Positions 25,718-36,259 of a stretch of 59,523 bases of DNA are shown piece by piece. The DNA comes from Gammaproteobacteria bacterium (GTDB lineage: Bacteria > Pseudomonadota > Gammaproteobacteria > UBA6429 > Thiohalophilaceae): NCBI GenBank assembly GCA_024641475.1, contig JAHECZ010000015.1:1-59523 (forward strand), in the 5' to 3' direction. A model generated the notes under the pieces. It searched no databases. It had not been told where the DNA came from and worked only from the letters and a program-made list of their open reading frames with translations. Positions within the stretch are counted from its first letter, which is position 1. The number at the start of each line of letters is the position of its first letter. Both the position numbers and the translations under genes were made by a program.

Positions 25718-28267
25718 ATGGCCGAAGTAACCATTAGACAGTTTGCAGAAGTTGTCGGAATTTCGATAGAACGCCTGCTGGAACAATTGCAGGAAGCCGG
25801 TGTGCATGTGAAAGACCCGGATGCCACAATCTCTGACGATGAGAAGATGGAATTGCTCGGTCACTTGCGGCGCAAGCAAAGTGGTGCTGATGCTCCGGAA
25901 GCGGGTGAAGCCAAGAAGATCACGCTAAAACGCAAAACTTCCAGTGAACTTAAACTTAGCAGTTCGCAGGGAAAAACCAAATCCGTTACGGTTGAAGTTC
26001 GACAGAAAAAAACTTATATCAAACGCAGCGTTGTGGTTGAAGAAGAAACCAAACGCATCGAAGAAGCCAAAGCCATACGCGCTCAGCAAGTAGCCGTACA
26101 GGAAGAGCAGGAACGCGAGACACGTCGAAAAATCGAAGAGCTGGAGAGCAAGAAGCAAGCTGATGAGGTCGCGCACCAACGTACTGTTGAAGATGCTCGT
26201 CTGGAAAAAGAGCGTGCCTTACTTGAAGTCAAACGCGCTGCCGAAAAAGAGCTTTCCAAGCAACGTGTTGTAGCAACTGAAGATGAAGCCGGAGAAAAAC
26301 AAAAAAGTAAAAAGGTTCGCCGGAAAGAACATTTTGACGATAAAGAAGTTATTGCCGAAGTTGATTCAACTCTGCAGGGCGAGGAAGCACCTGCAGCGCG
26401 CGTAGAGCTGCATGTCAGCGCTGATAAATCCGGACGTCGCAAGCGCAAAACAAAAACCAAGAAAGTTTCGGTGACTTCGACAGAAGGGCATGGCTTTACG
26501 ATGCCTACTGCGCCTGTAATCAGGGAAGTCGCTGTGGGTGATACCATCAGCGTGGGCGAATTGGCACAGAAGATGTCAGTTAAAGCCGCTGAAGTTATTA
26601 AAGTGCTCATGGGTATGGGTACGATGGCGACAATCAACCAGATTCTGGATCAGGATACTGCCGCACTTGTTATTGAAGAAATGGGCCACACGCTCAAAGT
26701 CGTCAAGGCAGATGCAATTGAAGATACGATCATCGAAGAACCTTCTGATGGGAATGCCGTACCTCGGCCGCCTGTCGTTACCATCATGGGCCATGTCGAT
26801 CATGGTAAAACCTCGTTGCTCGATTATATTCGCCGTACCCGTGTTGCAGCGGGTGAAGCGGGTGGAATTACCCAGCACATTGGTGCTTATCATGTTGAAA
26901 CTGACAACGGCATGATTACGTTTTTAGATACACCAGGTCATGAAGCGTTTACCGCTATGCGTGCCCGCGGTGCCAAGGCCACCGATATTGTGGTGTTGGT
27001 TGTGGCAGCGGATGACGGCGTTATGCCGCAAACGCGTGAAGCCATTGCGCATGCCAAGGCGGGTAACGTTCCGCTCATTGTCGCCATTAACAAGATCGAT
27101 AAACCTGATGCAGATCTGGATAAGGTTCGAACTGCATTAACGCAGGAAAATGTCATCCCTGACGATTGGGGTGGCGATACCATGTTTGTGCATGTATCTG
27201 CGCGCACGGGTGAGGGTGTCGATAAATTACTAGAAGCGATATTGTTACAGGCAGAAGTGCTTGAGCTTACCGCAGTGGCAGACGGGCCTGCACGCGGTGT
27301 AATTATTGAGTCGCGTCTGGACAAAGGACGTGGTCCTGTTGCAACGGTGCTGGTGCAACGTGGCACCTTGCAGAAAGGCGATATTCTTTTGGCTGGCCTC
27401 GAATATGGTCGTGTTCGCGCCTTGCTCGATGAAACCGGTAAGCAGGTTGAACGGGCCGGTCCTTCCATTCCCGTAGAAGTACTGGGACTGTCGAGCGTTC
27501 CTAATGCTGGCGATGAAGCGACGGTAGTGAGTGATGAACGTAAGGCGCGTGAAGTCGCTTCGTTTCGTCATGGTAAATTCCGCGATATCAAAATTGCGCG
27601 TCAACATGCGGCCAAGCTGGAAAACATGTTTTCGCAGATGGAAGAAGGCGAAGTTCGTACTCTCAATATCCTGCTCAAAGGGGATGTACAGGGATCGGTC
27701 GAGGCTATCAGTGACGCATTGATGAAATTATCCACTGACGAAGTTAAAGTCAAAATCGTCTCCAGCGGTGTAGGTGGTATTACTGAATCTGATGCGAACC
27801 TTGCGGTGGCATCAAGTGCCATCATTGTTGGTTTTAATGTGCGTGCTGATGCCAGTGCCAAACGCATTATTGAAGATGACGGTCTGGATCTGCGTTATTA
27901 CAGCATCATTTATGAATTGCTGGATCACGTCAAACAGGCGATGAGCGGCATGCTTGCACCGATGTTTAAAGAACAGATTATCGGTATTGCTGAAGTTCGT
28001 GACGTATTCCGTTCGCCGAAGTTTGGCAATGTTGCCGGCTGCATGGTCACGCAGGGCGTCGTCAAACGCAGTAGTCCAATTCGTGTATTACGTGAAAATG
28101 TCGTGGTGTATCAAGGCGAGCTCGAATCACTGCGTCGTTTCAAGGATGACGCGAGCGAGGTCAAGCAAGGGTTGGAATGTGGTATCGGCGTAAAGAATTA
28201 CAATGATGTCCAGCCGGGTGATCAGATCGAAGTATTCGAACGTATTCAAATCGTACGCAGTATCTGA
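25718..28267 (+). CDS. infB: translation initiation factor IF-2
   Basis: GTPase that places initiator tRNA on the 30S subunit and promotes 70S joining. The 849-residue protein has an N-terminal domain starting [11 protein letters not shown], a long charged linker (about 70-260, rich in Lys, Glu and Arg), and the G domain with G1 [10 protein letters not shown]3 DTPGHEAF and G4 NKID. Domains II-IV follow, ending with [10 protein letters not shown]. Internal start sites giving shorter forms are known in E. coli and were not assessed here. Confidence 0.98.
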   Translation: MAEVTIRQFAEVVGISIERLLEQLQEAGVHVKDPDATISDDEKMELLGHLRRKQSGADAPEAGEAKKITLKRKTSSELKLSSSQGKTKSVTVEVRQKKTYIKRSVVVEEETKRIEEAKAIRAQQVAVQEEQERETRRKIEELESKKQADEVAHQRTVEDARLEKERALLEVKRAAEKELSKQRVVATEDEAGEKQKSKKVRRKEHFDDKEVIAEVDSTLQGEEAPAARVELHVSADKSGRRKRKTKTKKVSVTSTEGHGFTMPTAPVIREVAVGDTISVGELAQKMSVKAAEVIKVLMGMGTMATINQILDQDTAALVIEEMGHTLKVVKADAIEDTIIEEPSDGNAVPRPPVVTIMGHVDHGKTSLLDYIRRTRVAAGEAGGITQHIGAYHVETDNGMITFLDTPGHEAFTAMRARGAKATDIVVLVVAADDGVMPQTREAIAHAKAGNVPLIVAINKIDKPDADLDKVRTALTQENVIPDDWGGDTMFVHVSARTGEGVDKLLEAILLQAEVLELTAVADGPARGVIIESRLDKGRGPVATVLVQRGTLQKGDILLAGLEYGRVRALLDETGKQVERAGPSIPVEVLGLSSVPNAGDEATVVSDERKAREVASFRHGKFRDIKIARQHAAKLENMFSQMEEGEVRTLNILLKGDVQGSVEAISDALMKLSTDEVKVKIVSSGVGGITESDANLAVASSAIIVGFNVRADASAKRIIEDDGLDLRYYSIIYELLDHVKQAMSGMLAPMFKEQIIGIAEVRDVFRSPKFGNVAGCMVTQGVVKRSSPIRVLRENVVVYQGELESLRRFKDDASEVKQGLECGIGVKNYNDVQPGDQIEVFERIQIVRSI

Positions 28268-28321
28268 GCTTAAATTTATTTAGTCAGATCGGCGACTGTT
28301 AACCAGAACCTAAGTCCTGCC

Positions 28322-28720
28322 ATGCCAAAAGATTTTGATCGCACCCGCCGTGTGGCTGAGCAGATCCAGCGTGAGCTGGCTCAGCTTATCCAGTTTCAGA
28401 TCAAGGATCCGCGTCTGGGAATGGTCACCGTTTCCAGCGTGGAAGTTAGTCGCGATTTTTCCAATGCCAAAGTCTATGTGACGGTGTTTACGAAAGATGA
28501 TTCGCCGAAACAGACTATGGAAATTCTGCAACAGGCCGCTGGATTTCTTCGTCATGAACTCGGGCAGCGTTTACGTTTGCGTACCATCCCGCATTTGCAT
28601 TTTCACTATGATGAATCCATTGCCCGTGGTGCACACCTGTCGGCATTAATCCATACCGCTATGACTAAAAATTCGCCGGAACCTGCGCAAGAGGACGAAG
28701 ATGGCACAGAGAAAAAATAA
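28322..28720 (+). CDS. rbfA: 30S ribosome-binding factor A
   Basis: Assists late 30S maturation and 16S 5'-end processing. The 132 residues hold the KH-like RbfA core: RTRRVAEQIQRELAQLIQ, DPRLGMVTVSSVEVSRDF, YVTVF and LRLRTIPHLHFHYDES. The acidic tail is typical. It overlaps the truB start by 20 bp, implying coupled translation. Confidence 0.97.
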   Translation: MPKDFDRTRRVAEQIQRELAQLIQFQIKDPRLGMVTVSSVEVSRDFSNAKVYVTVFTKDDSPKQTMEILQQAAGFLRHELGQRLRLRTIPHLHFHYDESIARGAHLSALIHTAMTKNSPEPAQEDEDGTEKK

Positions 28721-29624
28721 AGGCCGGCGGGTAAATGGGATTTTGTTACTCGATAAACCGTTGAACATGACTTCCAATGGTGCTTTGCAGCAAGTGAAGC
28801 GTCATTTTCAGGCAAATAAAATTGGACATACTGGCAGTCTGGATCCGCTTGCCAGTGGCTTATTACCGCTGTGCCTGGGTGAAGCGACAAAATTTTCGGC
28901 CTATTTGCTGGATGCGGATAAAAGTTACGAAGGAATTTGCCGCCTGGGTAAACGTACCACGACCGCTGATGCTGAAGGGGATGTGATTGAGGAACATCCA
29001 GTCCCTCCTTTGACCGAGGTACAATTACAGCAGGTATTGCGACAATTTATCGGTACGATAGAGCAGATTCCGCCGATGCACTCCGCGATTAAAGTACAGG
29101 GGCAACCCTTATATAAGTTGGCGCATCAAGGCATTGAAATCGAGCGCAAGTCGCGTGAGATTACCATTCATGAATTAACCTTGCTTTCAATGCAGCCGAC
29201 AGAATTTCATTTTAGCCTGCGTTGCTCTAAGGGTACCTATGTCCGAACCTTGGCTGAGGACATTGGTCGTGTGATTGGCTGTGGGGCCTACTTGGGTGGC
29301 TTACGCCGAACACAGGTTGGGCCATTTTCACTGGGTAATGCGGTCACGCTTGATTCAATTGCTGTGCTGGCAGCTGAGCAGGATTTTCCGGCCCTGGATG
29401 CCCTGCTTTTACCGATGGAAGCAGCGCTTTCGCAGTGGCCTGCCCTGCAATTGACGGAAAATTCCACCTTTTATGTCCGCCAGGGGCAACCAGTGCAGGT
29501 GGCCAAAGCCCCAACCGCAGGGTGGGTGCGGCTGTTCGGGCAAAATAGTCAGTTTTTAGGGGTCGGCGAGATTATGGATGACGGCCGGGTTGCTCCTAAA
29601 AGACTGGTTGATACCCATTCATGA
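28701..29624 (+). CDS. truB: tRNA pseudouridine(55) synthase TruB
   Basis: Makes pseudouridine 55 in the T loop of tRNAs. In 307 residues the catalytic motif GHTGSLDPLASGLLP (Asp about residue 47) is intact, with KSYEGICRLGKRTTTADAEG, HSAIKVQGQPLYKLA and the C-terminal PUA-like region. AGAGGAC precedes the ATG inside the end of rbfA. It sits in the canonical rbfA-truB-rpsO order. Confidence 0.97.
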   Translation: MAQRKNKGRRVNGILLLDKPLNMTSNGALQQVKRHFQANKIGHTGSLDPLASGLLPLCLGEATKFSAYLLDADKSYEGICRLGKRTTTADAEGDVIEEHPVPPLTEVQLQQVLRQFIGTIEQIPPMHSAIKVQGQPLYKLAHQGIEIERKSREITIHELTLLSMQPTEFHFSLRCSKGTYVRTLAEDIGRVIGCGAYLGGLRRTQVGPFSLGNAVTLDSIAVLAAEQDFPALDALLLPMEAALSQWPALQLTENSTFYVRQGQPVQVAKAPTAGWVRLFGQNSQFLGVGEIMDDGRVAPKRLVDTHS

Positions 29625-29637
29625 CAGGTGATAGTCC

Positions 29638-29667
29638 TTGTATCTGAGTGGCCCACGCAGGTAAAAT
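29638..29667 (+). promoter_or_regulatory. possible internal promoter before rpsO
   Basis: TTGTAT (29638-29643), an 18-bp spacer and TAAAAT (29662-29667) lie in the 92-bp gap before rpsO, where E. coli also has an rpsO promoter. By-eye match only. Confidence 0.4.
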
Positions 29668-29716
29668 ACGGCCTCTTTTTTCCTACCTAATTTTATTTTG
29701 AATACAGGAGTTTAGA

Positions 29717-29986
29717 ATGTCGCTGAGCGCCGCACAAAAGGCCCAGGTAATGAAAGATTACCAGCGTGATCCCAAGGATACCGGTTCACCGGAAGTCCAG
29801 ATTGCCCTGTTGTCTGCCAATATTAATGAACTGTCTGAGCACTTTAAGAATCACGTTAAGGACCATCATTCACGTCAAGGCTTGCTGACCATGGTCAGTC
29901 AACGCCGCAAATTGCTCGATTATCTCAAGCAAGAAGATATCGAGCGTTACCGCGATATCATTAATCGTCTTGGTCTGCGTAAGTAA
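29717..29986 (+). CDS. rpsO: 30S ribosomal protein S15
   Basis: Primary 16S rRNA-binding protein of the small subunit platform. The 89 residues match S15 throughout, with [20 protein letters not shown], the RNA-contacting DHHSRQGLL and [10 protein letters not shown]. The strong AACAGGAG lies upstream. pnp follows after 30 bp, the standard rpsO-pnp pair. Confidence 0.99.
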   Translation: MSLSAAQKAQVMKDYQRDPKDTGSPEVQIALLSANINELSEHFKNHVKDHHSRQGLLTMVSQRRKLLDYLKQEDIERYRDIINRLGLRK

Positions 29987-30016
29987 AAACGCGATTCACA
30001 CGCAATAGAGGAACAG

Positions 30017-32101
30017 ATGACAGCACCCGTAACGAAAGAATTCAAGTACGGCCGACATACCATTCGCATTGAAACCGGGGAAATTGCCCGCCAGGCTACT
30101 GCTGCGGTGATGGTCAGTATGGACGAAACCGTGGTGCTGGTCACCGCTGTTGTTGAAAAAGAACCAGATGAAGTCCGTGATTTTTTCCCACTCACCGTTA
30201 ACTATCTGGAAAAGACCTACGCAGCTGGCCGGATTCCGGGTGGCTATTTTCGCCGTGAAGGTCGTCCTACGGAAAATGAAACACTGACGAGCCGTTTGAT
30301 CGATCGTCCGTTACGTCCCTTGTTCCCGGATGGATTTACCAACGAAATTCAAGTCGTTGCTACCGTGCTGTCGATGGATCCGCAAATCAATCCGGATATT
30401 CCTGCCATGATTGGCGCCTCAGCGGCAATGGCCTTGTCGGGCGCACCATTCAATGGACCGATCGGCGCAGCGCGTGTTGGTTACAAAGATGGACAATATA
30501 TTTTAAATCCCTCGGCCACCGAACTGGATGAATCCGCACTGGATCTGGTTGTGGCGGGTACGGAGAAAGCCGTCTTGATGGTGGAATCCGAAGCCAAATT
30601 GCTTTCTGAAGAAGTGATGCTGGGCGCCGTGGTATTTGGTCACGAGCAAATGCAAGTTGTCATCAATGCGATCAAAGATTTGGTCAAGCAGGTTGGTGTC
30701 ACGCCATTAAATTGGGTGGCAGCCAAACATGATGAAGCTTTCAAAAAATCTGTCATTGCTGAATGCAGCAAAGGTTTGACCGAAGCGTATGGTATTGGTG
30801 AAAAGCAAGCTCGTTATGCGCGAATTGATGAAACTACCAAGGCGACATTAGCGAAGTTATGTGCGGCTGATGGCAGTAATGAACGTACAATTCTGAACAT
30901 TATTGAGGAAGTGAAGAGCCAAATCGTACGTGGCCGAATTATTGAAGGTGCACCACGTATCGATGGACGTGACAATAAAACCGTACGGCCGATTACCATT
31001 CGTGTCGGTGTACTGCCCCGTACCCATGGTTCAGCATTATTTACCCGTGGTGAGACTCAAGCCTTGGTCGTCACGACATTAGGCACTGAACGCGATGCGC
31101 AGATTGTCGATGCGCTGGAAGGGGTCTATAAAGAACCTTTCATGTTGCAATACAACTTCCCGCCGTATTGTGTTGGTGAAATGGGTCAGGTTGGTTCACC
31201 CAAGCGTCGTGAAATCGGTCATGGCCGACTGGCGAAGCGTGGTGTGGTTGCGGTCATGCCGGAAGAAAGTTCTTTCCCGTACAGTGTTCGCGTCGTATCT
31301 GAAATTACCGAGTCGAATGGCTCCAGCTCAATGGCGAGCGTTTGCGGTAGCAGTTTGTCATTGATGGATGCAGGCGTTGTTTTGAAAGCGCCGGTTGCAG
31401 GTATTGCCATGGGCTTGATCAAGGAAGCGGATAAATTTGCAGTTATCACTGACATCCTGGGTGATGAAGATCATTTAGGCGATATGGATTTCAAAGTTGC
31501 CGGTAGTAAAGATGGTATTTCTGCATTACAAATGGATATCAAGATCGACGGTATTACCAAAGAGATCATGAAAGTCGCCCTGGAACAGGCCAAGGCAGGA
31601 CGTTTGCACATTCTGGAAAAGATGAATGCTGTGCTCAGTGCACCGCGTGAAACCATGTCCAAATTTGCACCGCGTTACGTGACATTAAAAATCCATCCAG
31701 ACAAGATTCGTGATGTGATTGGTAAGGGTGGTGCGACCATTCGTGCCATAACTGAAGAAACCGGTTGCGCGATTAATATCGACAACGATGGCACAGTCAA
31801 GATCGCCTCCAGCGATGTGGCTGCAGCGGATGAAGCCCGTCGGCAAATTGAACAACTTACCGCTGATGTGGAAGTTGGTGCAGTATATGAAGGTAAGGTC
31901 TCTAAATTGATGGATTTTGGTGCATTTGTGACCATTTTGCCGGGCCGCGATGGCCTGGTACATGTCTCGCAGATTTCACATGAGCGCGTAGAAAATGTCA
32001 GTGACAAGCTCAGTGAAGGCGACAGCGTACGCGTCAAAGTTCTGGAGATCGACAAACAGGGCCGTATCCGTCTGAGTATGAAAGCACTCGCAGAAAATTA
32101 A
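30017..32101 (+). CDS. pnp: polyribonucleotide nucleotidyltransferase
   Basis: Phosphate-dependent 3'-5' exoribonuclease and degradosome component. The 694 residues show two RNase PH domains ([20 protein letters not shown], then [16 protein letters not shown] with the active-site region), an intervening helical domain, a KH domain ([17 protein letters not shown], about 562-578) and a C-terminal S1 domain ([18 protein letters not shown]). It ends the operon before a strong terminator. AGAGGAACAG is the ribosome site. Confidence 0.98.
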   Translation: MTAPVTKEFKYGRHTIRIETGEIARQATAAVMVSMDETVVLVTAVVEKEPDEVRDFFPLTVNYLEKTYAAGRIPGGYFRREGRPTENETLTSRLIDRPLRPLFPDGFTNEIQVVATVLSMDPQINPDIPAMIGASAAMALSGAPFNGPIGAARVGYKDGQYILNPSATELDESALDLVVAGTEKAVLMVESEAKLLSEEVMLGAVVFGHEQMQVVINAIKDLVKQVGVTPLNWVAAKHDEAFKKSVIAECSKGLTEAYGIGEKQARYARIDETTKATLAKLCAADGSNERTILNIIEEVKSQIVRGRIIEGAPRIDGRDNKTVRPITIRVGVLPRTHGSALFTRGETQALVVTTLGTERDAQIVDALEGVYKEPFMLQYNFPPYCVGEMGQVGSPKRREIGHGRLAKRGVVAVMPEESSFPYSVRVVSEITESNGSSSMASVCGSSLSLMDAGVVLKAPVAGIAMGLIKEADKFAVITDILGDEDHLGDMDFKVAGSKDGISALQMDIKIDGITKEIMKVALEQAKAGRLHILEKMNAVLSAPRETMSKFAPRYVTLKIHPDKIRDVIGKGGATIRAITEETGCAINIDNDGTVKIASSDVAAADEARRQIEQLTADVEVGAVYEGKVSKLMDFGAFVTILPGRDGLVHVSQISHERVENVSDKLSEGDSVRVKVLEIDKQGRIRLSMKALAEN

Positions 32102-32127
32102 TAAAAACAATAAGATAGCAGTATAAC

Positions 32128-32155
32128 TAGGGCCCCTAACGGGCCCTATTTTTTT
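32128..32155 (+). terminator. terminator after pnp
   Basis: TAGGGCCC and GGGCCCTA form a perfect 8-bp stem around CTAAC, followed by seven T residues. It closes the rimP-pnp operon. Confidence 0.92.
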
Positions 32156-32182
32156 GCACGTAATTTGCATAGTACATGGACT

Positions 32183-32199
32183 GTCACCAGGCTGGTGAC
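32183..32199 (+). promoter_or_regulatory. 17-bp palindrome upstream of the lipoprotein gene
   Basis: GTCACCAG-G-CTGGTGAC is a perfect 8-bp inverted repeat with one central base, ending 14 bp before ATG 32214. It is not followed by T residues, so an operator or a translation-blocking hairpin is more likely than a terminator. Confidence 0.5.
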
Positions 32200-32213
32200 G
32201 TAAATTCAGGATC

Positions 32214-32780
32214 ATGCTGATGCAAGTGTCGAATTGTATACGCCCAAGTGTCTATATATTAGTCATACTGGCTTTGAGTGGTTGTACCGGCACGAGCAAA
32301 ATAGCACCACCGGATGAAATTAAAACCACGAATGCCACGATGATATATGGTTACGTTGAAGCCGATAATGATGTGATCGAGCAAGTGGATATTTTCGAGT
32401 ATGGCCAAATCTATGTGCCACCATTCAACAAGCCACCCCGGGTGCTCGTCTTCGATAATGGCGTTTTTATGGTGGAAAATCTCAAACCTGGTAAATATAT
32501 TATTGCGGGGTTTCGTTCGGAAAAAAATCAATACAACATGGCACGCAGTGTGCGGCAAATGTATCAGAAGGTGTTAACGGTCGAGGCGGGTGATATTTTG
32601 TATGCCGGCTCATACCGCTTACAGATCACCGAACGCGGCAAGCTTGATTATGGTAATTTCCTGGTGACACAACTGCTGCGACCAGGTGAGCGCGATATTC
32701 TAAAAAAACTCTATGAAATCACTACTGGCACAGGCTGGCAGAATAAAATCGAACGGCGCCTGAAAGAACTTCGCCAGTAA
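32214..32780 (+). CDS. predicted lipoprotein of unknown function
   Basis: A 188-residue protein with a lipoprotein signal: hydrophobic helix SVYILVILAL then lipobox LSGC (Cys about residue 24), so it is probably anchored to a membrane facing the periplasm. The mature part looks like an all-beta domain (MIYGYVEADNDVIEQVDIFEY, PRVLVFDNGVFMVENLKPGKY), resembling carboxypeptidase-regulatory-like folds, then a charged helical tail. ATG 32220 is a better-spaced alternative start after CAGG. No named family is recognised. It stands alone behind the pnp terminator with a palindrome before it. Confidence 0.75.
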   Translation: MLMQVSNCIRPSVYILVILALSGCTGTSKIAPPDEIKTTNATMIYGYVEADNDVIEQVDIFEYGQIYVPPFNKPPRVLVFDNGVFMVENLKPGKYIIAGFRSEKNQYNMARSVRQMYQKVLTVEAGDILYAGSYRLQITERGKLDYGNFLVTQLLRPGERDILKKLYEITTGTGWQNKIERRLKELRQ

Positions 32781-32925
32781 TCACCAATATCGTTAGATTC
32801 TTGTAGTAGCATCATGTATACGGTGTAGCTTCGCCCAATTGTAATTTTTCAGTTACTCTCTGGTTTGTATGACCTCTGTGATTTACACTGTGAAAATCAT
32901 AACAAAATAACAGCATAGGGACGTT

Positions 32926-33738
32926 ATGTTTGACCAAATATCGGCTTTATCCCGTCATATGTCGCTGAATAATCAGTATGGTATGGGTGTAGGATTGATT
33001 TTACTGAGTATAGGTTCGTTCACTTATGCAGAGTCAGCCAGACAAGTGGACAATCTACAGCCTAAAACAACTCAACAACAAATCGGGTATAGCCTGGGGT
33101 ATGAGTTCGGCGAGTATCTGGCTGAACTCAAGCACCGCAACACAGAAGTTGCGCTGGAAACTGTATTGCAGGGCATTATCGACGCGCGGCAGGGCGCACA
33201 ACCGCAACTGACAAAAGAACAGATGCATACAGTACTCAATGAGTTAAAGCAGTCATCACTTGTGAATGACAAACTCAACTCAGTGAATACTCAGATCAGA
33301 AAACAACCGGCCAGGACTGGTCGCCATATGGATGACTATGCCAAACTCAATGCCAAACGCGACGGTGTGGTGGTGCTGCCTAGTGGTGTGCAGTATGAAA
33401 TTTTGCAAAAAGGTAAAGGTGACAAGGTTAAAGCAACGGATACCGTTACAGTTAATTATGAAGGCACGCTAACCAATGGCGTTGTGTTTGACGGAACATA
33501 TAAAGATGGTAAGCCGGTACATTTGGTCCTGGATGAAGTAGCCGTACCCGGATTAAAGGAAGCGCTACTACAAATGCAAGTTGGGGATAAATGGCGTGTT
33601 GTTATCCCGCCAGCACTGGGTTTTGCAAACTCAGGCAACAATCTATTACGTCGACGGGATTTGATTTATGAGATCGAGCTAATCGGACTCAATATGGATA
33701 AGGAAACCGAATCATCTCGGCCCGGTCCGGAAAAATAA
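32926..33738 (+). CDS. periplasmic FKBP-type protein with altered active site
   Basis: 270 residues: membrane-targeting N-terminus (hydrophobic about 20-33, MGVGLILLSIGSFTYAES), an FKBP_N-like dimerisation helix region (GYSLGYEFGEYLAELK) and a C-terminal FKBP domain from about 150. The FKBP domain keeps VTVNYEGTLTNGVVFD, but the pocket Trp found in VIxGW is Leu here (VAVPGLKEAL), the pocket Phe becomes Leu (VHLVLD), and the loop Tyr is Phe (LGFANSG). This suggests weak or no prolyl isomerase activity and a chaperone role. It is convergent with the cytochrome/binding-protein gene next to it. Confidence 0.85.
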   Translation: MFDQISALSRHMSLNNQYGMGVGLILLSIGSFTYAESARQVDNLQPKTTQQQIGYSLGYEFGEYLAELKHRNTEVALETVLQGIIDARQGAQPQLTKEQMHTVLNELKQSSLVNDKLNSVNTQIRKQPARTGRHMDDYAKLNAKRDGVVVLPSGVQYEILQKGKGDKVKATDTVTVNYEGTLTNGVVFDGTYKDGKPVHLVLDEVAVPGLKEALLQMQVGDKWRVVIPPALGFANSGNNLLRRRDLIYEIELIGLNMDKETESSRPGPEK

Positions 33739-33754
33739 ATCACCGGATTACTTG

Positions 33755-35416
33755 TTAAGGCAAGATTCGCTGACTGGCTGCGACAAGTTTATCGGATTCT
33801 GCAGTCGCATAGCGAAATAACGCGCCACCACGTACAGCCATGCGTTGCGAAGGCCCCAGGCTCATACGTCCATAGTATGCAATATGACTATCCGGGTTGA
33901 TCAATGTGGTGCCGTCATCATATTTGGATACCAGGGTTTCCAGTGTTTCCAGTAAATGTTCACGGTTCAACGGGATTGACGGTCGGCGCACTTCCTGGGA
34001 ACGAATCTCCGCTAATGCCTCGTTAAACAGATAACATGCGGTATAGGCATCCGCTTGTTGGCGTAAATTAGTGTCGTGCGGTAAATTGTGCCAATCCAGC
34101 CATTGTTCGAGTCGAATTTTTGCAATCTGACCTTGTACACTTAAATCGTCAAATAGAGAGATATACGCAAGTTTTATCTTCCATGCCGGAGGCAATATGC
34201 TCGATCCTGGTGGGGACAGTAGTGCGGAAATAAATATTGCGTTAACCGGAGGTTCTGGCCATACCTCGACAAGTTGTTGTATTTCTGCAGGACGTAACCA
34301 TAACATCAGTTGGGCCCTGTCATCGATATTCCGTAACGCTAATGCTGGCGCAGTGATGCGGAAACGGCGGTCATCACGCGGATTCGTTACGTTGGGCTGA
34401 GATTTACGTAGTTCTTCGGCAGCCTGTTTTCCAGTAGAGTCGGAATAGATCTGTACAAGTGTGCCATCATTTGCTGTTCTGGTTTGCAAATGCCGGGCTA
34501 ACAGACGTGCTTCAAGTGTAACGCCAGGAGAAAAATAAACAGAGTAATAGTTCGATTTTTCTTCAGGGGCAATTTCCAGCGAAGGCAGGATGCATGGAAT
34601 CTGCTGAACCTCACAGAAATGATGCACAGGTATCCAGCTTGCAGCGCCGATGCCAGAGAGCACTGCAAATACGGGTTGTTTATTGTTGTACTCAATGAGT
34701 TGGTTTGACCAGTTGTCGGTATTGCCTGAGAGTTTCCACACATGTAACTGCCAGGATTTACCTGCAGTACGTGATGAGGTGCTCCATGCTTGAATCACAC
34801 CAAGTACTGCGTCAGTTTCTTCTGTTGTTACTTCATCCGTAATGATAGTTGCGAGGTGGATCGTAGTTGTCGTAATCCCGGGGGCTGATGTGGCAGAGAG
34901 TTGTTGCAAATAAGCGGTGAGTCCTGCCATGGCAGTATTATCAAGTGTATAGCGCAGCATCGGTGCAACCAATGCTTTACCTGCAGAATCAATGCCATCA
35001 TGCAAGGCACGGTTTAGGCTCTCTGCCGTATAGGCTGGACGAGTCAGCGCACGCTCCCAGGATTCGTTGGGGATGTAGTGGTGGCTCGGGTCAAGAAATG
35101 ATCCGGAAAAACGTGCAGGGTTAAATAACAACTTGCCCATCACTGGAGGGATAAATACCGTTTTATCCAGCGAGCCTTCGACTGAACCCATGCCACTGCG
35201 GCGGTGACAGGTGATACAGGCAGCAGCAGATCCTTCCAACGTCAAGCCATCAATGCGACTGCCACGCAATGGTTGCCTATTTGGAAGTATGCCGAGTTCG
35301 TAAATTTGACGGCCAATTTCAATTTGTGCTGAATCAAAAGTATTCGTAGCGCTATACCCATACACCATTGTGCCTAGCAATGGCAGAATACATAAGATTC
35401 TCACGATGAACACCAT
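33755..35416 (-). CDS. cytochrome c fused to periplasmic binding-protein-like domain
   Basis: A 553-residue exported protein. After an N-terminal signal (IVRILCILPLLGTMVYGYS) comes a c-type cytochrome domain with one heme site CITCH (residues 67-71) and Met candidates for the sixth ligand around 92 and 155. From about 185 to 550 it resembles a type 1 periplasmic binding protein of the branched-chain amino acid class (AVLSGIGAASWIPVHHFCE, DGTLVQIYSDSTGKQAAEEL, AYTACYLFNEALAEI). It lies 6 bp upstream of the second FKBP gene's end and in line with the multicopper oxidase, all on the minus strand. Inference: a periplasmic electron carrier coupled to ligand binding. No ABC permease is nearby. Confidence 0.82.
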   Translation of the reverse strand: MVFIVRILCILPLLGTMVYGYSATNTFDSAQIEIGRQIYELGILPNRQPLRGSRIDGLTLEGSAAACITCHRRSGMGSVEGSLDKTVFIPPVMGKLLFNPARFSGSFLDPSHHYIPNESWERALTRPAYTAESLNRALHDGIDSAGKALVAPMLRYTLDNTAMAGLTAYLQQLSATSAPGITTTTIHLATIITDEVTTEETDAVLGVIQAWSTSSRTAGKSWQLHVWKLSGNTDNWSNQLIEYNNKQPVFAVLSGIGAASWIPVHHFCEVQQIPCILPSLEIAPEEKSNYYSVYFSPGVTLEARLLARHLQTRTANDGTLVQIYSDSTGKQAAEELRKSQPNVTNPRDDRRFRITAPALALRNIDDRAQLMLWLRPAEIQQLVEVWPEPPVNAIFISALLSPPGSSILPPAWKIKLAYISLFDDLSVQGQIAKIRLEQWLDWHNLPHDTNLRQQADAYTACYLFNEALAEIRSQEVRRPSIPLNREHLLETLETLVSKYDDGTTLINPDSHIAYYGRMSLGPSQRMAVRGGALFRYATAESDKLVAASQRILP

Positions 35417-35422
35417 GACCGC

Positions 35423-36130
35423 CTATTTACTGGCAGGAGTGCTTTTCTTTTCGCCCACAGAAATCAACTCGACATCAAAGACCAAGGTACGATGGGCTAA
35501 CGGTCCACGATCGCCGTAGGCAAGTTCCGACGGGATTATGAGTTGAATCTTGCCGCCTTCCTTGATCAACTGCAGACCTTCGGTCCAACCTCTGATGACG
35601 CCATTGAGTGGAAAACTGGTGGGTTCACCGCGTTTATAGGAACTGTCGAACTCGTTACCATTGGTGAGAGTGCCACGGTAATTTACAGTTACTTTATCGG
35701 TTGGATTTGGCGTCAGGCCCTTACCTGCTTCTATGATGTGATATACCAGGCCACTTTTGGTGGTATGCATGTCAGGTTTTTTGAGCGCTTCGTCAAGATA
35801 ATTTTTATCAGAGGCAATGTTAACCAGATCAGTGTCGCGATGTCTGGATTGTTGTTCAGTAACCACCTTGCGTTTTAGATCCACCAGAGTGGTATGCATA
35901 ATCTGAGGATCCAATAATGGTTTTCCTCCAGCGATGGCATCTTCAATGCCTTTGACAACAGCAGCTGAGTCCACTTTAATATTTTGCTGCTTTAAATCAT
36001 TGCCTATCTGATAGCCAAGGCTGTAATTGATTTTCGCCGTTTCGTTCTTCAATTGTGTAGGTGCATCGGCAAGAACCTGGCTGGTGGCAACTATCAATAC
36101 AGTCAGGCTGGTTAATATAATCATTTTCAT
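35423..36130 (-). CDS. FKBP-type peptidyl-prolyl isomerase (FkpA/Mip-like)
   Basis: A 235-residue exported isomerase: signal peptide ILTSLTVLIVATSQVLADA, an N-terminal FKBP_N dimerisation region (INYSLGYQIGNDLKQQNIKVD), and a complete FKBP domain from about 130. Pocket residues are intact (NYRGTLTNGNEFDSSY, GVIRGWTEGL, ELAYGDRG), unlike the copy at 32926. The frame extends to 36253, but ATG 36130 (MKMIILTSL) directly precedes the signal peptide and has AGAGAG upstream. It may help fold the neighbouring large secreted proteins. Confidence 0.92.
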   Translation of the reverse strand: MKMIILTSLTVLIVATSQVLADAPTQLKNETAKINYSLGYQIGNDLKQQNIKVDSAAVVKGIEDAIAGGKPLLDPQIMHTTLVDLKRKVVTEQQSRHRDTDLVNIASDKNYLDEALKKPDMHTTKSGLVYHIIEAGKGLTPNPTDKVTVNYRGTLTNGNEFDSSYKRGEPTSFPLNGVIRGWTEGLQLIKEGGKIQLIIPSELAYGDRGPLAHRTLVFDVELISVGEKKSTPASK

Positions 36131-36201
36131 GAGGTACTCTCTTTGTTGTTCGAGATTATTTAGTTGAAATTGATTGCAATTTTTTTCACATAATTTATTC
36201 A

Positions 36202-36226
36202 GAAAAGGGCTGCCCGAGGGCAGCCC
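36202..36226 (-). terminator. terminator after the multicopper oxidase gene
   Basis: GGGCTGCCC and GGGCAGCCC form a 9-bp perfect inverted repeat (8 bp if a 4-nt loop is needed), followed on the minus strand by TTTTCT. It separates the oxidase transcript from the FKBP gene. Confidence 0.85.
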
Positions 36227-36259
36227 AACTATTCTGATTAACCTGAATGGCAAGCAATA

